NCBI RefSeq assembly: GCF_030994125.1
Contig: NZ_CP099917.1
Span: 3,615,589-3,679,588, forward strand
DNA length: 64,000 nt
Source: Pseudoalteromonas xiamenensis
Lineage (GTDB): Bacteria; Pseudomonadota; Gammaproteobacteria; Enterobacterales; Alteromonadaceae
Reading direction: 5' to 3'
The position numbers were made by a program, and so were the translations under genes. Shown here one piece after another: positions 17,338-26,747 of this stretch; within the stretch, counting starts at the first letter, position 1, and every line of letters begins with the position of its first letter. The notes beneath the pieces were generated by a model, which searched no databases, was not told the origin of the DNA, and saw only the letters and a program-made list of their open reading frames with translations.

Positions 17338-20300
17338 TCCGTCTACTATGCCGCTTACCGGCCACGCGCTCATCGAAGCCAGTGCAGGCACCGGAAAGAC
17401 TTACACCATTACTGGGTTGTATCTGCGTTATTTACTGGGCATGTACGGCGTAACTGGAGAGAGTGCAGAGCCACTTCCGATTGATAAAATTTTAGTTGTG
17501 ACGTTTACCGATGCCGCAACCCAAGAGATTAAAGACCGAGTTAGAAAGCGTATTGTTGATGCACGAGACGCGCTCATCGGTGCGCCAGTTAAAGATGCGC
17601 TGATCCATGAGATTTTGTCGCGCATAGAGAATAAGCATACCGCCTTTGACTTACTGGATGCGGCTGCGAAAAGTATGGATGAAGCGGCCATCTTTACGAT
17701 TCATGGTTTCTGCCAAAGAATGTTGAAACAGCATGCTTTTGAGTCCAATCTTGCGTTTAATCAGCAATTTATCTTGGATCAACGAGAACTAATTGAGCAA
17801 GCGGTTCATGATTACTGGCGTCAGTTTGTGTACCCGTTAGATTTGGAAAAAACGAAAACCATTCTTGATGTTTTCGCAACCCCTGCCCAATTGTTAAAAG
17901 CGGTAGCACCTTTCATCAGTAACACTTCAGTTGTACTTGAGCCAGTAGTGACGTTGTCAGAAGTCCTCGCGGCGAAAACAACTTATCAAAATGACGTTAT
18001 TGATTTTAAAGAAGCCCTCGTTGAACAAGGCTTCATTGAAGCGATTGAAGCATCGGACATTAGCGGAAATAAACCGCCTAAACACAAAGCTAATCTGAGT
18101 GCTTTAAAGACATACATTACCAGCACTGATTGGTGGTTTGAGTTTGGCTCAAGCAACAAATCATTTGAAACGTGGTCAACGGAGAGTGTTTCTCAGCCAG
18201 AAATCTATAAGAAAAATGGGCAACCATTTCACCATCCACTGACTGCACAATTTGATCATTTAGCAAAGTTACACCATATCGTTAAATATCAGCTACCGAT
18301 TGCGATTATGCAAGAATCACTCGCGGCTATCCGCGAGAAGCTTATCAGCCACAAAGAAAAATTCGGGATCTTAACACCAGATGATTTGTTAACAAGATTG
18401 CATTCTGCACTTCATGGTATGCTTGGCGAGGCACTGGCAAAAAATATTGCTGGACAATACCCCGTTGCACTTATTGATGAGTTTCAAGATACCGACCCCA
18501 TTCAATATGGCATATTTAACACTATCTACAACTCAAGCGTGGAAATTAATGACTTGCCACAATTGACGATGATAGGCGACCCCAAACAAGCAATTTATGG
18601 TTTTCGCGGTGCGGATATTTTCACCTACATCACTGCGAAGCACACCGTTGATGTGGAAAGGCAATTTACACTTGCGAAAAATTTCCGGTCCGATAAAGCC
18701 GTTGTGGATGCCGTTAATGCAGTTTTTACACAGCATGAAAACAGCTTCATTTTTAACCGTGATATTCCTTTTCAAAAAGTAGATGCACAAGGAAAATCGG
18801 AGTCTGATACCTTGACCATCGAAGGACAAAAACCTTCGCCTTTGGCCTTTAATGTATTATGTGATGACCAGGATGTCACATCTAAGAGTTCAGCTATACC
18901 CCAATTAGCTGAAGCATTTTCGGCAGACATCGCTGCTTTGTTAAATAAAGCGAAGCATGGTCATGCTCGAATTGGTGACAAGGTTATTGAAGCAAGCGAC
19001 ATTTGTGTCTTGGTTCGCGATAGGCAGGAAGCCAGTGCAATGAAGCAGGCTCTGTCGGCGGTTGGCGTCAGTAGTGTCTTTCTCTCTAGAGACAGTGTAT
19101 TCAAGCAACCAATTGCTCGGGATTTGTATCACTTTGTTTCGGTACTACACGGTAAATATGACGAAGGACTGATCAGAGGTGTGTTAGCTGGCCCGTTATT
19201 TGGTCTAACTCATCAGGCACTTTACAATCTCCAACAAGACGAGCGTGCTTGGCAACATTACTTAGATAGATTCTTTTTGCTAAGAAAGTCGTGGGACAGG
19301 CAAGGGGCCATGGCGATGTTGGAATTATTATTGGTCGACAATGCGCTCCCTCGACTTTGGGCTACCCGAGGTTTCAATGTGGAACGAATACTGACGGATT
19401 ATAGACACCTAGCAGAACTCCTTCAGCAAAAACAGCTAGAACTGGAAGGAACACATCGAGTTATACGATGGCTTAATCAACAGCTTGCAGATACGGCTAA
19501 CGACGGCATGCAGTTACGCTTAGAAAGTGACGCGGACTTAGTTAAAATTATAACGATGCATGCATCGAAAGGGCTAGAATATCCAATTGTTTACTTACCT
19601 TTTGCAACAAGCTACCGCGAAACTGATGAAGCGAAGTTCCACAAAGATGGCAAGACTTTCGTTGACCTTCAGAAATCAGACGCGGCATTAGCCGCTGCAC
19701 AAAAAGAGCGTTTGGCAGAAGACATTCGACTTTTATACGTTGCGCTAACGCGAGCTGTGCACCATTGTTCAATCGGACTGTTTAACGTCGGTATGGGACG
19801 CAGTAAAAAATTAGCGATAACCTCTACAGCGCTTGGTTTTGTGTTGTTTGGAGCCAGAGAATTTTCTGCGGCAGATGAATGGCATCAGGCGTTAGGCACC
19901 ATCATCAAAGAGCAGGGCCTAACGCTGCGTTTGTTGAAGGGGGAAATCGACGCGGTCGCGTTACCGGCTGAAACGAGAAGCAAAATGCCTCTAACCGTAA
20001 GGGAATTTGTCGGTCAGGTTGAACGAAACTGGCGCTCAACCAGTTTCAGTCAACTGACGTATCACACCAGCTCGGATGAAAGGCCCATAGGAGCGATCGA
20101 TGAAAATCATCTGCTGGATTTACCCACTCAAGTTGACGACGCATTATCAAGTTACAACTTTCCTAAAGGTGCCAAAGCAGGTAGTTGCCTGCATGAAATT
20201 TTCGAGCTAATTGATTTTAACGCACCGAATACACCGAGTGGCGAAAAAATCACCTTAAGTGAAGCCGTAGAAAAGAGTCTTACTAAATATTCAATTGAGG

Positions 20301-20872
20301 ATAAATGGCAAGAAACGACCTGTAAATGGGTCACACAGTGCTTGAACGCCACATTGCTTGTTGACGGTGAGCAGTCGCTTTCGCTGCAAAAACTTACGAT
20401 GGCACAGTGTTTAGTTGAGATGGAGTTTCATCTGCCATTGAAGCCACTTACCGCGTTGAAACTCAATCAGCTTTTAACTCGGATCACAGGGCATTCGGCG
20501 TATCTTCATTTTGATGAGGTACAGGGTCTGCTAAAAGGGTTTATTGATTTGATTTTCGAATGGCAAGGGCGCTATTTTGTATTGGATTATAAATCAAATT
20601 ATTTGGGAGACAGCCCTGATGACTATGATTTTGAAAATCTTCAAACCGCGATGAATAGTCACCAATATCATCTGCAATACATCATTTATACAGTGGCTCT
20701 CCACCGCTTACTTAAATTTCGAGTGGCAAACTATGACCCTGACATTCATTTAGGGGGTTCACTCTACTTGTTTTTACGAGCGTTGCCGGATAACCAAGGA
20801 ATTTACTTCAATCGACTCACAAACTCAGATTTGGCCGAATTTGACGCATTATTTGTTGAGGGGGAAGATTAA
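17324..20872 (+). CDS. recB: Exonuclease V subunit RecB, helicase-nuclease
   Basis: A 1182-residue SF1 helicase with a C-terminal nuclease, about the length of E. coli RecB (1180). The Walker A motif ASAGTGKT is at residues 19-26. Motif II is seen as LIDEFQDTDP and motif III as GDPKQAIYGFRGAD. Motif VI appears as EDIRLLYVALTRA. The nuclease domain has GSCLHEIFE, then GFIDLIF and LDYKSNYLG, the D..DYK metal-binding set. I chose ATG 17324, which has GAGGTG at 17311-17316 seven bases away, over the TTG at 17318. The start overlaps the recC end by 14 bases, which implies coupling. It unwinds and degrades double-strand ends for recombination. Confidence 0.95.
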   Translation: MRVLNPSTMPLTGHALIEASAGTGKTYTITGLYLRYLLGMYGVTGESAEPLPIDKILVVTFTDAATQEIKDRVRKRIVDARDALIGAPVKDALIHEILSRIENKHTAFDLLDAAAKSMDEAAIFTIHGFCQRMLKQHAFESNLAFNQQFILDQRELIEQAVHDYWRQFVYPLDLEKTKTILDVFATPAQLLKAVAPFISNTSVVLEPVVTLSEVLAAKTTYQNDVIDFKEALVEQGFIEAIEASDISGNKPPKHKANLSALKTYITSTDWWFEFGSSNKSFETWSTESVSQPEIYKKNGQPFHHPLTAQFDHLAKLHHIVKYQLPIAIMQESLAAIREKLISHKEKFGILTPDDLLTRLHSALHGMLGEALAKNIAGQYPVALIDEFQDTDPIQYGIFNTIYNSSVEINDLPQLTMIGDPKQAIYGFRGADIFTYITAKHTVDVERQFTLAKNFRSDKAVVDAVNAVFTQHENSFIFNRDIPFQKVDAQGKSESDTLTIEGQKPSPLAFNVLCDDQDVTSKSSAIPQLAEAFSADIAALLNKAKHGHARIGDKVIEASDICVLVRDRQEASAMKQALSAVGVSSVFLSRDSVFKQPIARDLYHFVSVLHGKYDEGLIRGVLAGPLFGLTHQALYNLQQDERAWQHYLDRFFLLRKSWDRQGAMAMLELLLVDNALPRLWATRGFNVERILTDYRHLAELLQQKQLELEGTHRVIRWLNQQLADTANDGMQLRLESDADLVKIITMHASKGLEYPIVYLPFATSYRETDEAKFHKDGKTFVDLQKSDAALAAAQKERLAEDIRLLYVALTRAVHHCSIGLFNVGMGRSKKLAITSTALGFVLFGAREFSAADEWHQALGTIIKEQGLTLRLLKGEIDAVALPAETRSKMPLTVREFVGQVERNWRSTSFSQLTYHTSSDERPIGAIDENHLLDLPTQVDDALSSYNFPKGAKAGSCLHEIFELIDFNAPNTPSGEKITLSEAVEKSLTKYSIEDKWQETTCKWVTQCLNATLLVDGEQSLSLQKLTMAQCLVEMEFHLPLKPLTALKLNQLLTRITGHSAYLHFDEVQGLLKGFIDLIFEWQGRYFVLDYKSNYLGDSPDDYDFENLQTAMNSHQYHLQYIIYTVALHRLLKFRVANYDPDIHLGGSLYLFLRALPDNQGIYFNRLTNSDLAEFDALFVEGED

Positions 20873-20874
20873 AA

Positions 20875-22764
20875 ATGTCCATGCAAGTTGGTTTTGATTT
20901 CGAAGCACGTGAAGTGGATGTCGCTCAATTTACCAAGCACCTCTTGACGATCGGAAAAGTAAGGCACAGTGATGTAAAACTAGCAAAGATGGTCGCCTTT
21001 GATAACGACGCCGTCTATTTCTTAGTTTTGTTGCTGCTCATTGCTGAGCAACAACAGCATACCTGTTTAGACTTGCGCCTTATTGACTGGACGAACCCTT
21101 TCGGATTGAGAGATAGGGATCAGACCATTGATTTTCCGCTTGATGTTATTGCTATTAAGGGCGCGGATGACGCAGTCGATTTACTCGAAAAACACCCGGC
21201 GATAGGTGAGCATAAACCGCTTTCCCTCTTTGGTTCAAAGCTCTATCTCTCGAGGCAGGCTCGTTACGAATCAACGCTTAGTCAGCGCTTTCTTGAAATG
21301 GCGAATCGTCAAGTCAAAGTGGATACGGAACAACTGAAAAGGTTATTGGCTGAGTACTTTCCAAAACAAAGCGATGAAATAGATTGGCAAAAAGTCGCAT
21401 GTGCAAATGCGGTTTTAAATGGCTTCTCCATTATTACCGGAGGCCCAGGAACTGGAAAAACGACCACTGTTACAAAATTATTGGCGATTTTACAGTCTTT
21501 ATATCAAGGTGCACCACTTAGCATAAAGCTGGTGGCACCGACAGGTAAAGCGGCAGCTAGGTTAAGCGAGTCGATAAAATCGGCCAAACATAAATTAGCA
21601 CTGCCAGAGATGTTGTCTACGCAGATCCCAGAAGATGGGCAGACGCTTCATCGTTTACTGGGCGTCATTCCTTTTTCAAATAAATTTAGACACAATGAAT
21701 CCAACCCTTTGCACTTAGACGTGTTGATCGTCGATGAAGCGTCTATGGTTGATTTATCGTTGATGGCAAAATTGGTAAAGGCGTTGCCAAAAGGCGCGCG
21801 CTTAATTTTGTTGGGAGATAAAGACCAGCTTGCGTCGGTTGATACTGGCTGTGTGTTGGGTGATTTGTGTCAAAAGCTAACGTTAGGCGCAACACCCAGT
21901 TATTCGTCGCAACACCGACTCCAACTAGAGAACTTATGCGAAGCGGTATTTTCGACTGAAGTGAGTGAGCAAGATGACTTTAAGCTTCGAGATTCCTTGT
22001 CGTTCTTGCAAAAAAGTCACCGCTTCAATGAGCAAAGTGGCATTGGTCAGCTGGCACTTGCGGTTAACAGAAATGACTCTAGGCACCTAGATTGGGTCTT
22101 GGCACAAGGCTTTGAGGACATCCAACTAGAAAACTTGTCTCAGCAAAGTTACACAAATCTTATTCTTGGTTCAGCAAAGCGCTACGCACAGTATTTAACC
22201 GCGATAGCTCAGAGTGAAAAGCCCATCAAGGTTCACGAATTGTTTAACCAATATCGTTTGTTATGTGCAGTGCGAGAAGGCGCGTATGGTGCAAACGAGT
22301 TGAACTTTAAGATAGAACAGGCGCTAGTTCAACAAGGGTTGATATTGCGAACAGGGCGGTTTTATTTGGGTATGCCAATCATGATCACACACAACGATTA
22401 CCAACTTAAATTGTTTAATGGTGATATTGGTATACTGATGTTAGATGACGATGGCGAGCTTAAAGCAAGCTTTATCGACGACGCAGGTGAAACGCGTTTC
22501 TTCTATCCTGCACGGTTACCTCAATTTGAGTTGGCCTACGTGATGACGATACATAAGTCACAAGGTTCTGAGTTCCCACATACTGCAATACTGCTTCCTC
22601 CTATGCAAAAAGCGCAACAGGGGATCAACCGACAACTCGTCTACACAGGTATTACGCGAGCGAAGAATAAACTCGAATTAGTTGCCCAGCCTGAAGTATT
22701 AAAACTGGCAATGCGCAAATCGGTGCAGCGGAGTTCTGGACTCTATGAACGTTTGATTGGTTAA
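20875..22764 (+). CDS. recD: Exonuclease V subunit RecD, fast 5'-3' helicase
   Basis: A 629-residue SF1B helicase, close to E. coli RecD (608). Walker A GGPGTGKTTTVTKLL lies near residue 190, followed by VAPTGKAAARLSESI, Walker B LIVDEASMVD, and LLGDKDQLASVDTG. The C-terminal motif MTIHKSQGSEF and TGITRAK complete the helicase set. The start codon is two bases after the recB stop, with GAGGGGGAAG just upstream, so the three rec genes form one unit. Gene order recC-recB-recD, without ptrA between recC and recB, is as in many marine gammaproteobacteria. Confidence 0.95.
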   Translation: MSMQVGFDFEAREVDVAQFTKHLLTIGKVRHSDVKLAKMVAFDNDAVYFLVLLLLIAEQQQHTCLDLRLIDWTNPFGLRDRDQTIDFPLDVIAIKGADDAVDLLEKHPAIGEHKPLSLFGSKLYLSRQARYESTLSQRFLEMANRQVKVDTEQLKRLLAEYFPKQSDEIDWQKVACANAVLNGFSIITGGPGTGKTTTVTKLLAILQSLYQGAPLSIKLVAPTGKAAARLSESIKSAKHKLALPEMLSTQIPEDGQTLHRLLGVIPFSNKFRHNESNPLHLDVLIVDEASMVDLSLMAKLVKALPKGARLILLGDKDQLASVDTGCVLGDLCQKLTLGATPSYSSQHRLQLENLCEAVFSTEVSEQDDFKLRDSLSFLQKSHRFNEQSGIGQLALAVNRNDSRHLDWVLAQGFEDIQLENLSQQSYTNLILGSAKRYAQYLTAIAQSEKPIKVHELFNQYRLLCAVREGAYGANELNFKIEQALVQQGLILRTGRFYLGMPIMITHNDYQLKLFNGDIGILMLDDDGELKASFIDDAGETRFFYPARLPQFELAYVMTIHKSQGSEFPHTAILLPPMQKAQQGINRQLVYTGITRAKNKLELVAQPEVLKLAMRKSVQRSSGLYERLIG

Positions 22765-22780
22765 TTGATAAAGGATAGGC

Positions 22781-22811
22781 GGGCACAGGTGGCTATGTGC
22801 CCACTTTTTTA
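22781..22811 (+). terminator. Terminator after recD
   Basis: GGGCACA (22781-22787) pairs with TGTGCCC (22796-22802) with an 8-base loop, followed by AC and a six-T run. It closes the recCBD unit. Confidence 0.85.
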
Positions 22812-22826
22812 CTTGGGAATGGGTTG

Positions 22827-24113
22827 TTATTTTAGGTAATCCACTGCAATTTGTGTCAAAGTGCGTACGCCGACTTGAAGCGCTGGCTCATCAACATAAA
22901 AACGCGGTGAATGGTTGCTTGCTGATTTATCCAACGGTGTGTCTTTTGGCGTCACCCCGAGAAAGAAAAAAAGTCCTGGTGTCTCCAAGGCATAATAAGA
23001 AAAATCTTCAGCGCCAGTGACGAGAGGAACTTCCATGACGTTTTCATCACCGGCTACACGTTTTACCGATGGGATCATTTTTGCGGTCAGAGTAGGATCG
23101 TTTACTGTTACTGGATAGCCATGCTTAATTTTAACCTCTGCCGTTGCGCCTTGCGATTTAGCCACTGTTTCAGCCGTAAACACGAGCTTTTCTTTGATGT
23201 CGGCCCGCATATCTTGGTCGAAACTGCGGATAGTGCCAATTAGCGAGACGTCGTCAGGAATAATGTTCGATCGGATCCCGCCATTTATTGCCCCAAAGGA
23301 CACTACCGATGGAGCTTTGGTCACATCAACCTGTCGAGAGGCGATGGTTTGTGTTGCCATAATGACTTGTGCGGCGGTAACAATAGGATCTACACCATTC
23401 CATGGGCGTGAACCATGCGTTTGTTTTCCATGAATGGTCATCTCGAAAGAATCTTCACTCGCCATGAGAGGGCCACTCCGGTAACCGATTTGCCCAGAAT
23501 GTAGGCGGTTGGTGACGTGCAATCCAAAAACGGCTTCAGGCTTGATGTCCTTGAATAGACCTTGTTTGAGCATTAATGCTGCGCCACCTTCTTCACCTTC
23601 TGGTGCCCCTTCTTCAGCCGGTTGGAAAATAAACATTACATTCCCAGCGAGCTGATCTTTCATGGTGGTTAATTGATGCGCTACGCCAAGTAATATAGCG
23701 ACGTGGTTATCGTGTCCACAAGCATGCATAACACCCACTGTTTGACCTCGATATGTTGCGGTTTGTTTCGACGCAAAGGGTAGGTCGACTTGCTCTGTGA
23801 CGGGTAATGCATCCATATCGGCTCGAAAAGCGATAGTCGGGCCGGGTTTTGTCCCCTTTAATATTGCGACAACACCGGTATGTGCTATGCCAGTTTGAAC
23901 CTCTAAACCTAGCGCTTCGAGGTAATCTGAAATCGTTTGACTGGTTTTAAATTCACGGTTACTCAGCTCTGGAAACTCGTGAAAATGTCTCCGCCAGTCG
24001 ATCACTTTTTGCTGTAAATCGGCGGAAATGGAAACGGCTGAATTCTGTTGTGCCGAGACTGACAGTGTACTAAGAGCAAGAACTAGAGATAAAGAGAGTG
24101 TTGATAAGCGCAT
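22827..24113 (-). CDS. Exported M20-family amidohydrolase
   Basis: A 428-residue zinc amidohydrolase of the M20D type (hippurate, indole-acetyl amino acid and N-acyl amino acid hydrolases). A signal peptide covers about residues 1-21 (ending SVSAQ), so it acts in the periplasm or outside. The family signatures are RRHFHEFPELS, FRADMDALPV, MHACGHDNHVA and QPAEEGAPEGEEGGA, holding the metal-binding His, Asp, Glu and Cys. The dimerisation-domain segment THGSRPWNGVDP and the final NHSPRFYVDE are also present. A good ribosome site AAGGAAG precedes the ATG. It stands alone, so the substrate cannot be named. Confidence 0.9.
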   Translation of the reverse strand: MRLSTLSLSLVLALSTLSVSAQQNSAVSISADLQQKVIDWRRHFHEFPELSNREFKTSQTISDYLEALGLEVQTGIAHTGVVAILKGTKPGPTIAFRADMDALPVTEQVDLPFASKQTATYRGQTVGVMHACGHDNHVAILLGVAHQLTTMKDQLAGNVMFIFQPAEEGAPEGEEGGAALMLKQGLFKDIKPEAVFGLHVTNRLHSGQIGYRSGPLMASEDSFEMTIHGKQTHGSRPWNGVDPIVTAAQVIMATQTIASRQVDVTKAPSVVSFGAINGGIRSNIIPDDVSLIGTIRSFDQDMRADIKEKLVFTAETVAKSQGATAEVKIKHGYPVTVNDPTLTAKMIPSVKRVAGDENVMEVPLVTGAEDFSYYALETPGLFFFLGVTPKDTPLDKSASNHSPRFYVDEPALQVGVRTLTQIAVDYLK

Positions 24114-24908
24114 TGTGCTTCCTTTTTCTTTTTAGCCTATGGTGCAATCGAAAACCATGAAAGAAATTTGCGTTAAACCGTCGTAACTTTGAGTCAATCT
24201 AAGCGAATTCATTTAGAAAACGCCAAAATACAAGTTTGGTTTGTGTCGATTTCAAATAGTGTCGCCAATATTTACACTGTCTAATTCCTGCGGGTCGATG
24301 CGACAAGGGGGCTGGTAAACGATAGACAAACGCGACTGATTCCCCGACAAAGGACTCGCGCGTATTTAGAGGTAAGATACTTGCGACACTGTATGCAAGA
24401 ACAAGGACATTGTGTAAATCATCACGCGGAAAGAGTGGTGCATGTATAGCAATGCATGCTAGTAGTATAGTCCTTAGCTGCTGAGCAATTTAGCGCGGTA
24501 TGCACGAGTCCAACCCACGTCCCAAAGCGAAGTGAAACCGTCAGCTTTACCGAATTGGACCTGTAAGGTCTGTGGATACGTGGGATTGAGTTTGAAATTG
24601 ATGTTCACCGCACAAAGGCACAATCAAAAGGACGCAATGGCAGATATCCGACAGAGTTAGCCGCGTAAACGAGACTGGCGCGTAAATGGCTATTAACTAT
24701 TCACTCGAAATCGGCATACTACTTATCCGAAACAAGTAACGGAATTACTATTGGGAACGAAAATTTAGCTTTTTTATTTACCGAAATTGACGAAATGCTT
24801 AGTACATTTGAAGAACTCGAAAAGTTAAAGTGGGATTGATAAAACGTGACAAGACCATAATGATGGCGCGTTGGGCAGTAAAAGCTTGGATGTGGTTAAA
24901 TATCAGAA
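24114..24908. other. Gene-poor degenerate stretch
   Basis: About 800 bases without an intact gene. Short open pieces interrupted by stops are seen on both strands, but none can be assigned firmly. The neighbouring transposase remnant at 24909-25079 makes decayed mobile DNA the best explanation. Confidence 0.4.
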
Positions 24909-25079
24909 TCAAGAAATCAAAGTAGAAGAAATTAGTCGGCCGATGTGTGAAGCGACTTTAGCGGAGGAAATTCGCCCTAAATGAACGGGTTTAGCATCTC
25001 GTTGTTCTTCACAATAAGCGACTACAACGAACGCTTTATGAGTATCTAAGGCGATAAAAAGTATGCTATGTTTATTCAG
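24909..25079 (-). pseudogene. IS110-family transposase remnant (5' part only)
   Basis: Reading the minus strand from about 25079 gives LNKHSILFIALDTHKAF, VVVAYCEEQRDAKPVHLG and RISSAKVA before a stop at 24909-24911. This resembles the N-terminus of IS110/IS116-type transposases (IALDTHK..., ...GRISS.KVA), with the first catalytic Asp in ALDTHK. No usable ATG is present (CTG takes its place) and the remaining roughly 280 residues, including the YEAGP motif, are missing. It is therefore a truncated, dead copy. Assignment is from memory of the family. Confidence 0.55.
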
Positions 25080-25197
25080 ACTAGCCCCTGCTGTTTAGTT
25101 ATTTGACAAACTAATTATGGCCTTGGCTTTTTAGCTATCCCACGAAAATGCGGAGTCTGGCACCGTCTGGGAGTCATTATATCTAAAGGAAAATCCG

Positions 25198-25797
25198 ATG
25201 CCCGAACAAGAAATCACGCGATTTACAGACTCTCTGTCTTTGGCTATTGAGAAATTATATAAAACTGGCGGTTTCGCATTAGCTTTTGGATTTTCGGGTA
25301 TAGTCCTAATTCTCGGGGCAAATATATTTGGGCACGATCACGCGATATGGATAATTGCACTAGGTGCTATTCTTACATTTATATGTCTAGGCTTTTTTCT
25401 TTATACAACTTTAAGAGGTAATAAAGAGATCACAAAATCGATTAAAGACAATAAAGAAGCTGTGGATGCTGTTCAAGATATATCTCTTCAGTTAACAAAG
25501 CTCACAAATACTGCCCAAGCCTACAGCTTCAAAAATATAGAAAAGATAAATAAAACTCTTGAAATTGCCATACCTCAACTTAAGCCAGTTCCATTTTTGG
25601 GCGATAAAATAGAAGAATACGGCTTAAATAAAGTAGGCTCAATTTCTAAACTCATCGTAGAGAACTCAGAAAAAGTTGAGAATATTGTTTCTGATATTGA
25701 ACAGGCACTTATAAATGCAGATCATAGGAAATTAAAGACTTACTCTAAAGACTTGGCCGACCTAGTTTCTTCAATGAAACAACAACTAAAACAATAA
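25198..25797 (+). CDS. Orphan two-helix membrane protein with coiled coil
   Basis: A 199-residue protein that I do not recognise. Residues about 24-44 (GGFALAFGFSGIVLILGANIF) and 50-70 form two close transmembrane helices. From about residue 75 it is a charged, helical, coiled-coil-like cytoplasmic tail with repeated K, E and I/L spacing. A fair ribosome site AAAGGAA lies eight bases before the ATG. It is AT-rich, flanked on the left by transposase debris and on the right by a hairpin cluster, so it is probably horizontally acquired cargo. Two short helices with a long coiled coil recur in many unnamed accessory proteins; I do not assign a function. Confidence 0.65.
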   Translation: MPEQEITRFTDSLSLAIEKLYKTGGFALAFGFSGIVLILGANIFGHDHAIWIIALGAILTFICLGFFLYTTLRGNKEITKSIKDNKEAVDAVQDISLQLTKLTNTAQAYSFKNIEKINKTLEIAIPQLKPVPFLGDKIEEYGLNKVGSISKLIVENSEKVENIVSDIEQALINADHRKLKTYSKDLADLVSSMKQQLKQ

Positions 25798-25820
25798 AAC
25801 ATAATTGGATAGCCGGAGTC

Positions 25821-25887
25821 GGAGGTATCTAGCCTCCAGTCCCCACATCACCCATCATGTGAGTCCGTAATGGGCGGCTCATCGCCC
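25821..25887. repeat. Cluster of GC-rich hairpins
   Basis: Three inverted repeats lie in 67 bases: GGAGG (25821-25825)/CCTCC (25833-25837); CCCAT (25851-25855)/ATGGG (25870-25874); GGGCG (25872-25876)/CGCCC (25883-25887). The last two overlap and are mutually exclusive. The block is GC-rich in an AT-rich context, just after the orphan gene. It may be the end of a mobile element or a structured RNA. Nothing recognisable follows up to 26163. Confidence 0.45.
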
Positions 25888-26163
25888 GTCATAAATATTG
25901 ATCCAGATATCCCTGAACGACACTAAATCTTGTGAAGCCAAATAGTCATTTCTTTGCACAATGTTAATTCCTTTTGTTTATTTTATGTTTAAGAACAAAA
26001 CGGTATTCGATGATGAACGTTTTTTAAAAAAAAGATTGTATCCAACGTTATTCTGATTTCACAGTATGTGTAACGAGCGTCTTGATTAGATTTACGACGA
26101 TTGACTTTTAAGGTTGGACGTGTTTTAACCTTATTTTAAAGTAACTACTCTAAGAACAAAAAT

Positions 26164-26676
26164 ATGAAAACGTTGGTTGAACAGCTCAGTCAGTACGCAC
26201 GGTATCATCGTGATAAAAGAAACATCGCGACCCATTTTATCGGTATTCCGCTTATTGTGATTGCCGTGATGTATTTGCTTTATTTCCCCGTGTTGGCGGT
26301 TGATTCAGTCACCATCACCGCAACGTTAGTCGTGATAGCCTTATCACTTGCTTACTATATATTGCTCAGTCTATCACTTGGTTTCGCGATGGCCATTGCA
26401 TTTGCTGCGATGTATGCGATTGTTTGTTATTCAGCACCTTATCTCGTTTCTTTTACAGATTATGGTATGTCGATTACAGGCGTTGTGTTGTTCGTGGTGG
26501 GTTGGATATTTCAATTTGTGGGTCATTATTACGAGGGGAAAAAGCCTGCATTTGTTGATGACTTGATTGGGCTTGCTATTGGTCCACTTTTTGTGATGGC
26601 TGAATTCTTGTTTGTCTTAGGATTACACAAAGCACTGGAAGAAGACATTATTCGCGAAGCAGGTGAATACCGTTAG
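26164..26676 (+). CDS. Mpo1-like (YGL010w/DUF962) membrane protein
   Basis: A 170-residue membrane protein with four hydrophobic helices. The start YARYHRDKRNIATHFIGIPL and the later QFVGHYYEGKKPAFVDD are the signature histidine-containing motifs of the DUF962/Mpo1 family. Yeast Mpo1 is an iron-dependent dioxygenase that shortens 2-hydroxy fatty acids. The bacterial role is unknown; the conserved His residues suggest metal binding here too. It stands alone, convergent with the FHA gene. Confidence 0.85.
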   Translation: MKTLVEQLSQYARYHRDKRNIATHFIGIPLIVIAVMYLLYFPVLAVDSVTITATLVVIALSLAYYILLSLSLGFAMAIAFAAMYAIVCYSAPYLVSFTDYGMSITGVVLFVVGWIFQFVGHYYEGKKPAFVDDLIGLAIGPLFVMAEFLFVLGLHKALEEDIIREAGEYR

Positions 26677-26705
26677 ATTCAGTCAAGCTAAGCAAGGTTT
26701 GAAAA

Positions 26706-26737
26706 TGACGCATTCTTGAACGACCAAGAATGCGTCA
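26706..26737. terminator. Bidirectional terminator-like hairpin
   Basis: TGACGCATTCTTG (26706-26718) and CAAGAATGCGTCA (26725-26737) form a perfect 13-bp stem with a 6-base loop, between two convergent genes. There is no strong T run on either side. Confidence 0.6.
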
Positions 26738-26747
26738 AATGAGGGAG

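Noticed and set aside
24790-24983. Plus-strand open pieces resembling a resolvase HTH
   Set aside because: They are mostly antisense to the IS110-type transposase fragment on the minus strand, which explains the coding-like signal better.
25821-25890. Group II intron domain V/VI end
   Set aside because: The hairpins lack the conserved domain V AGC/GNRA layout, and no reverse transcriptase is nearby.
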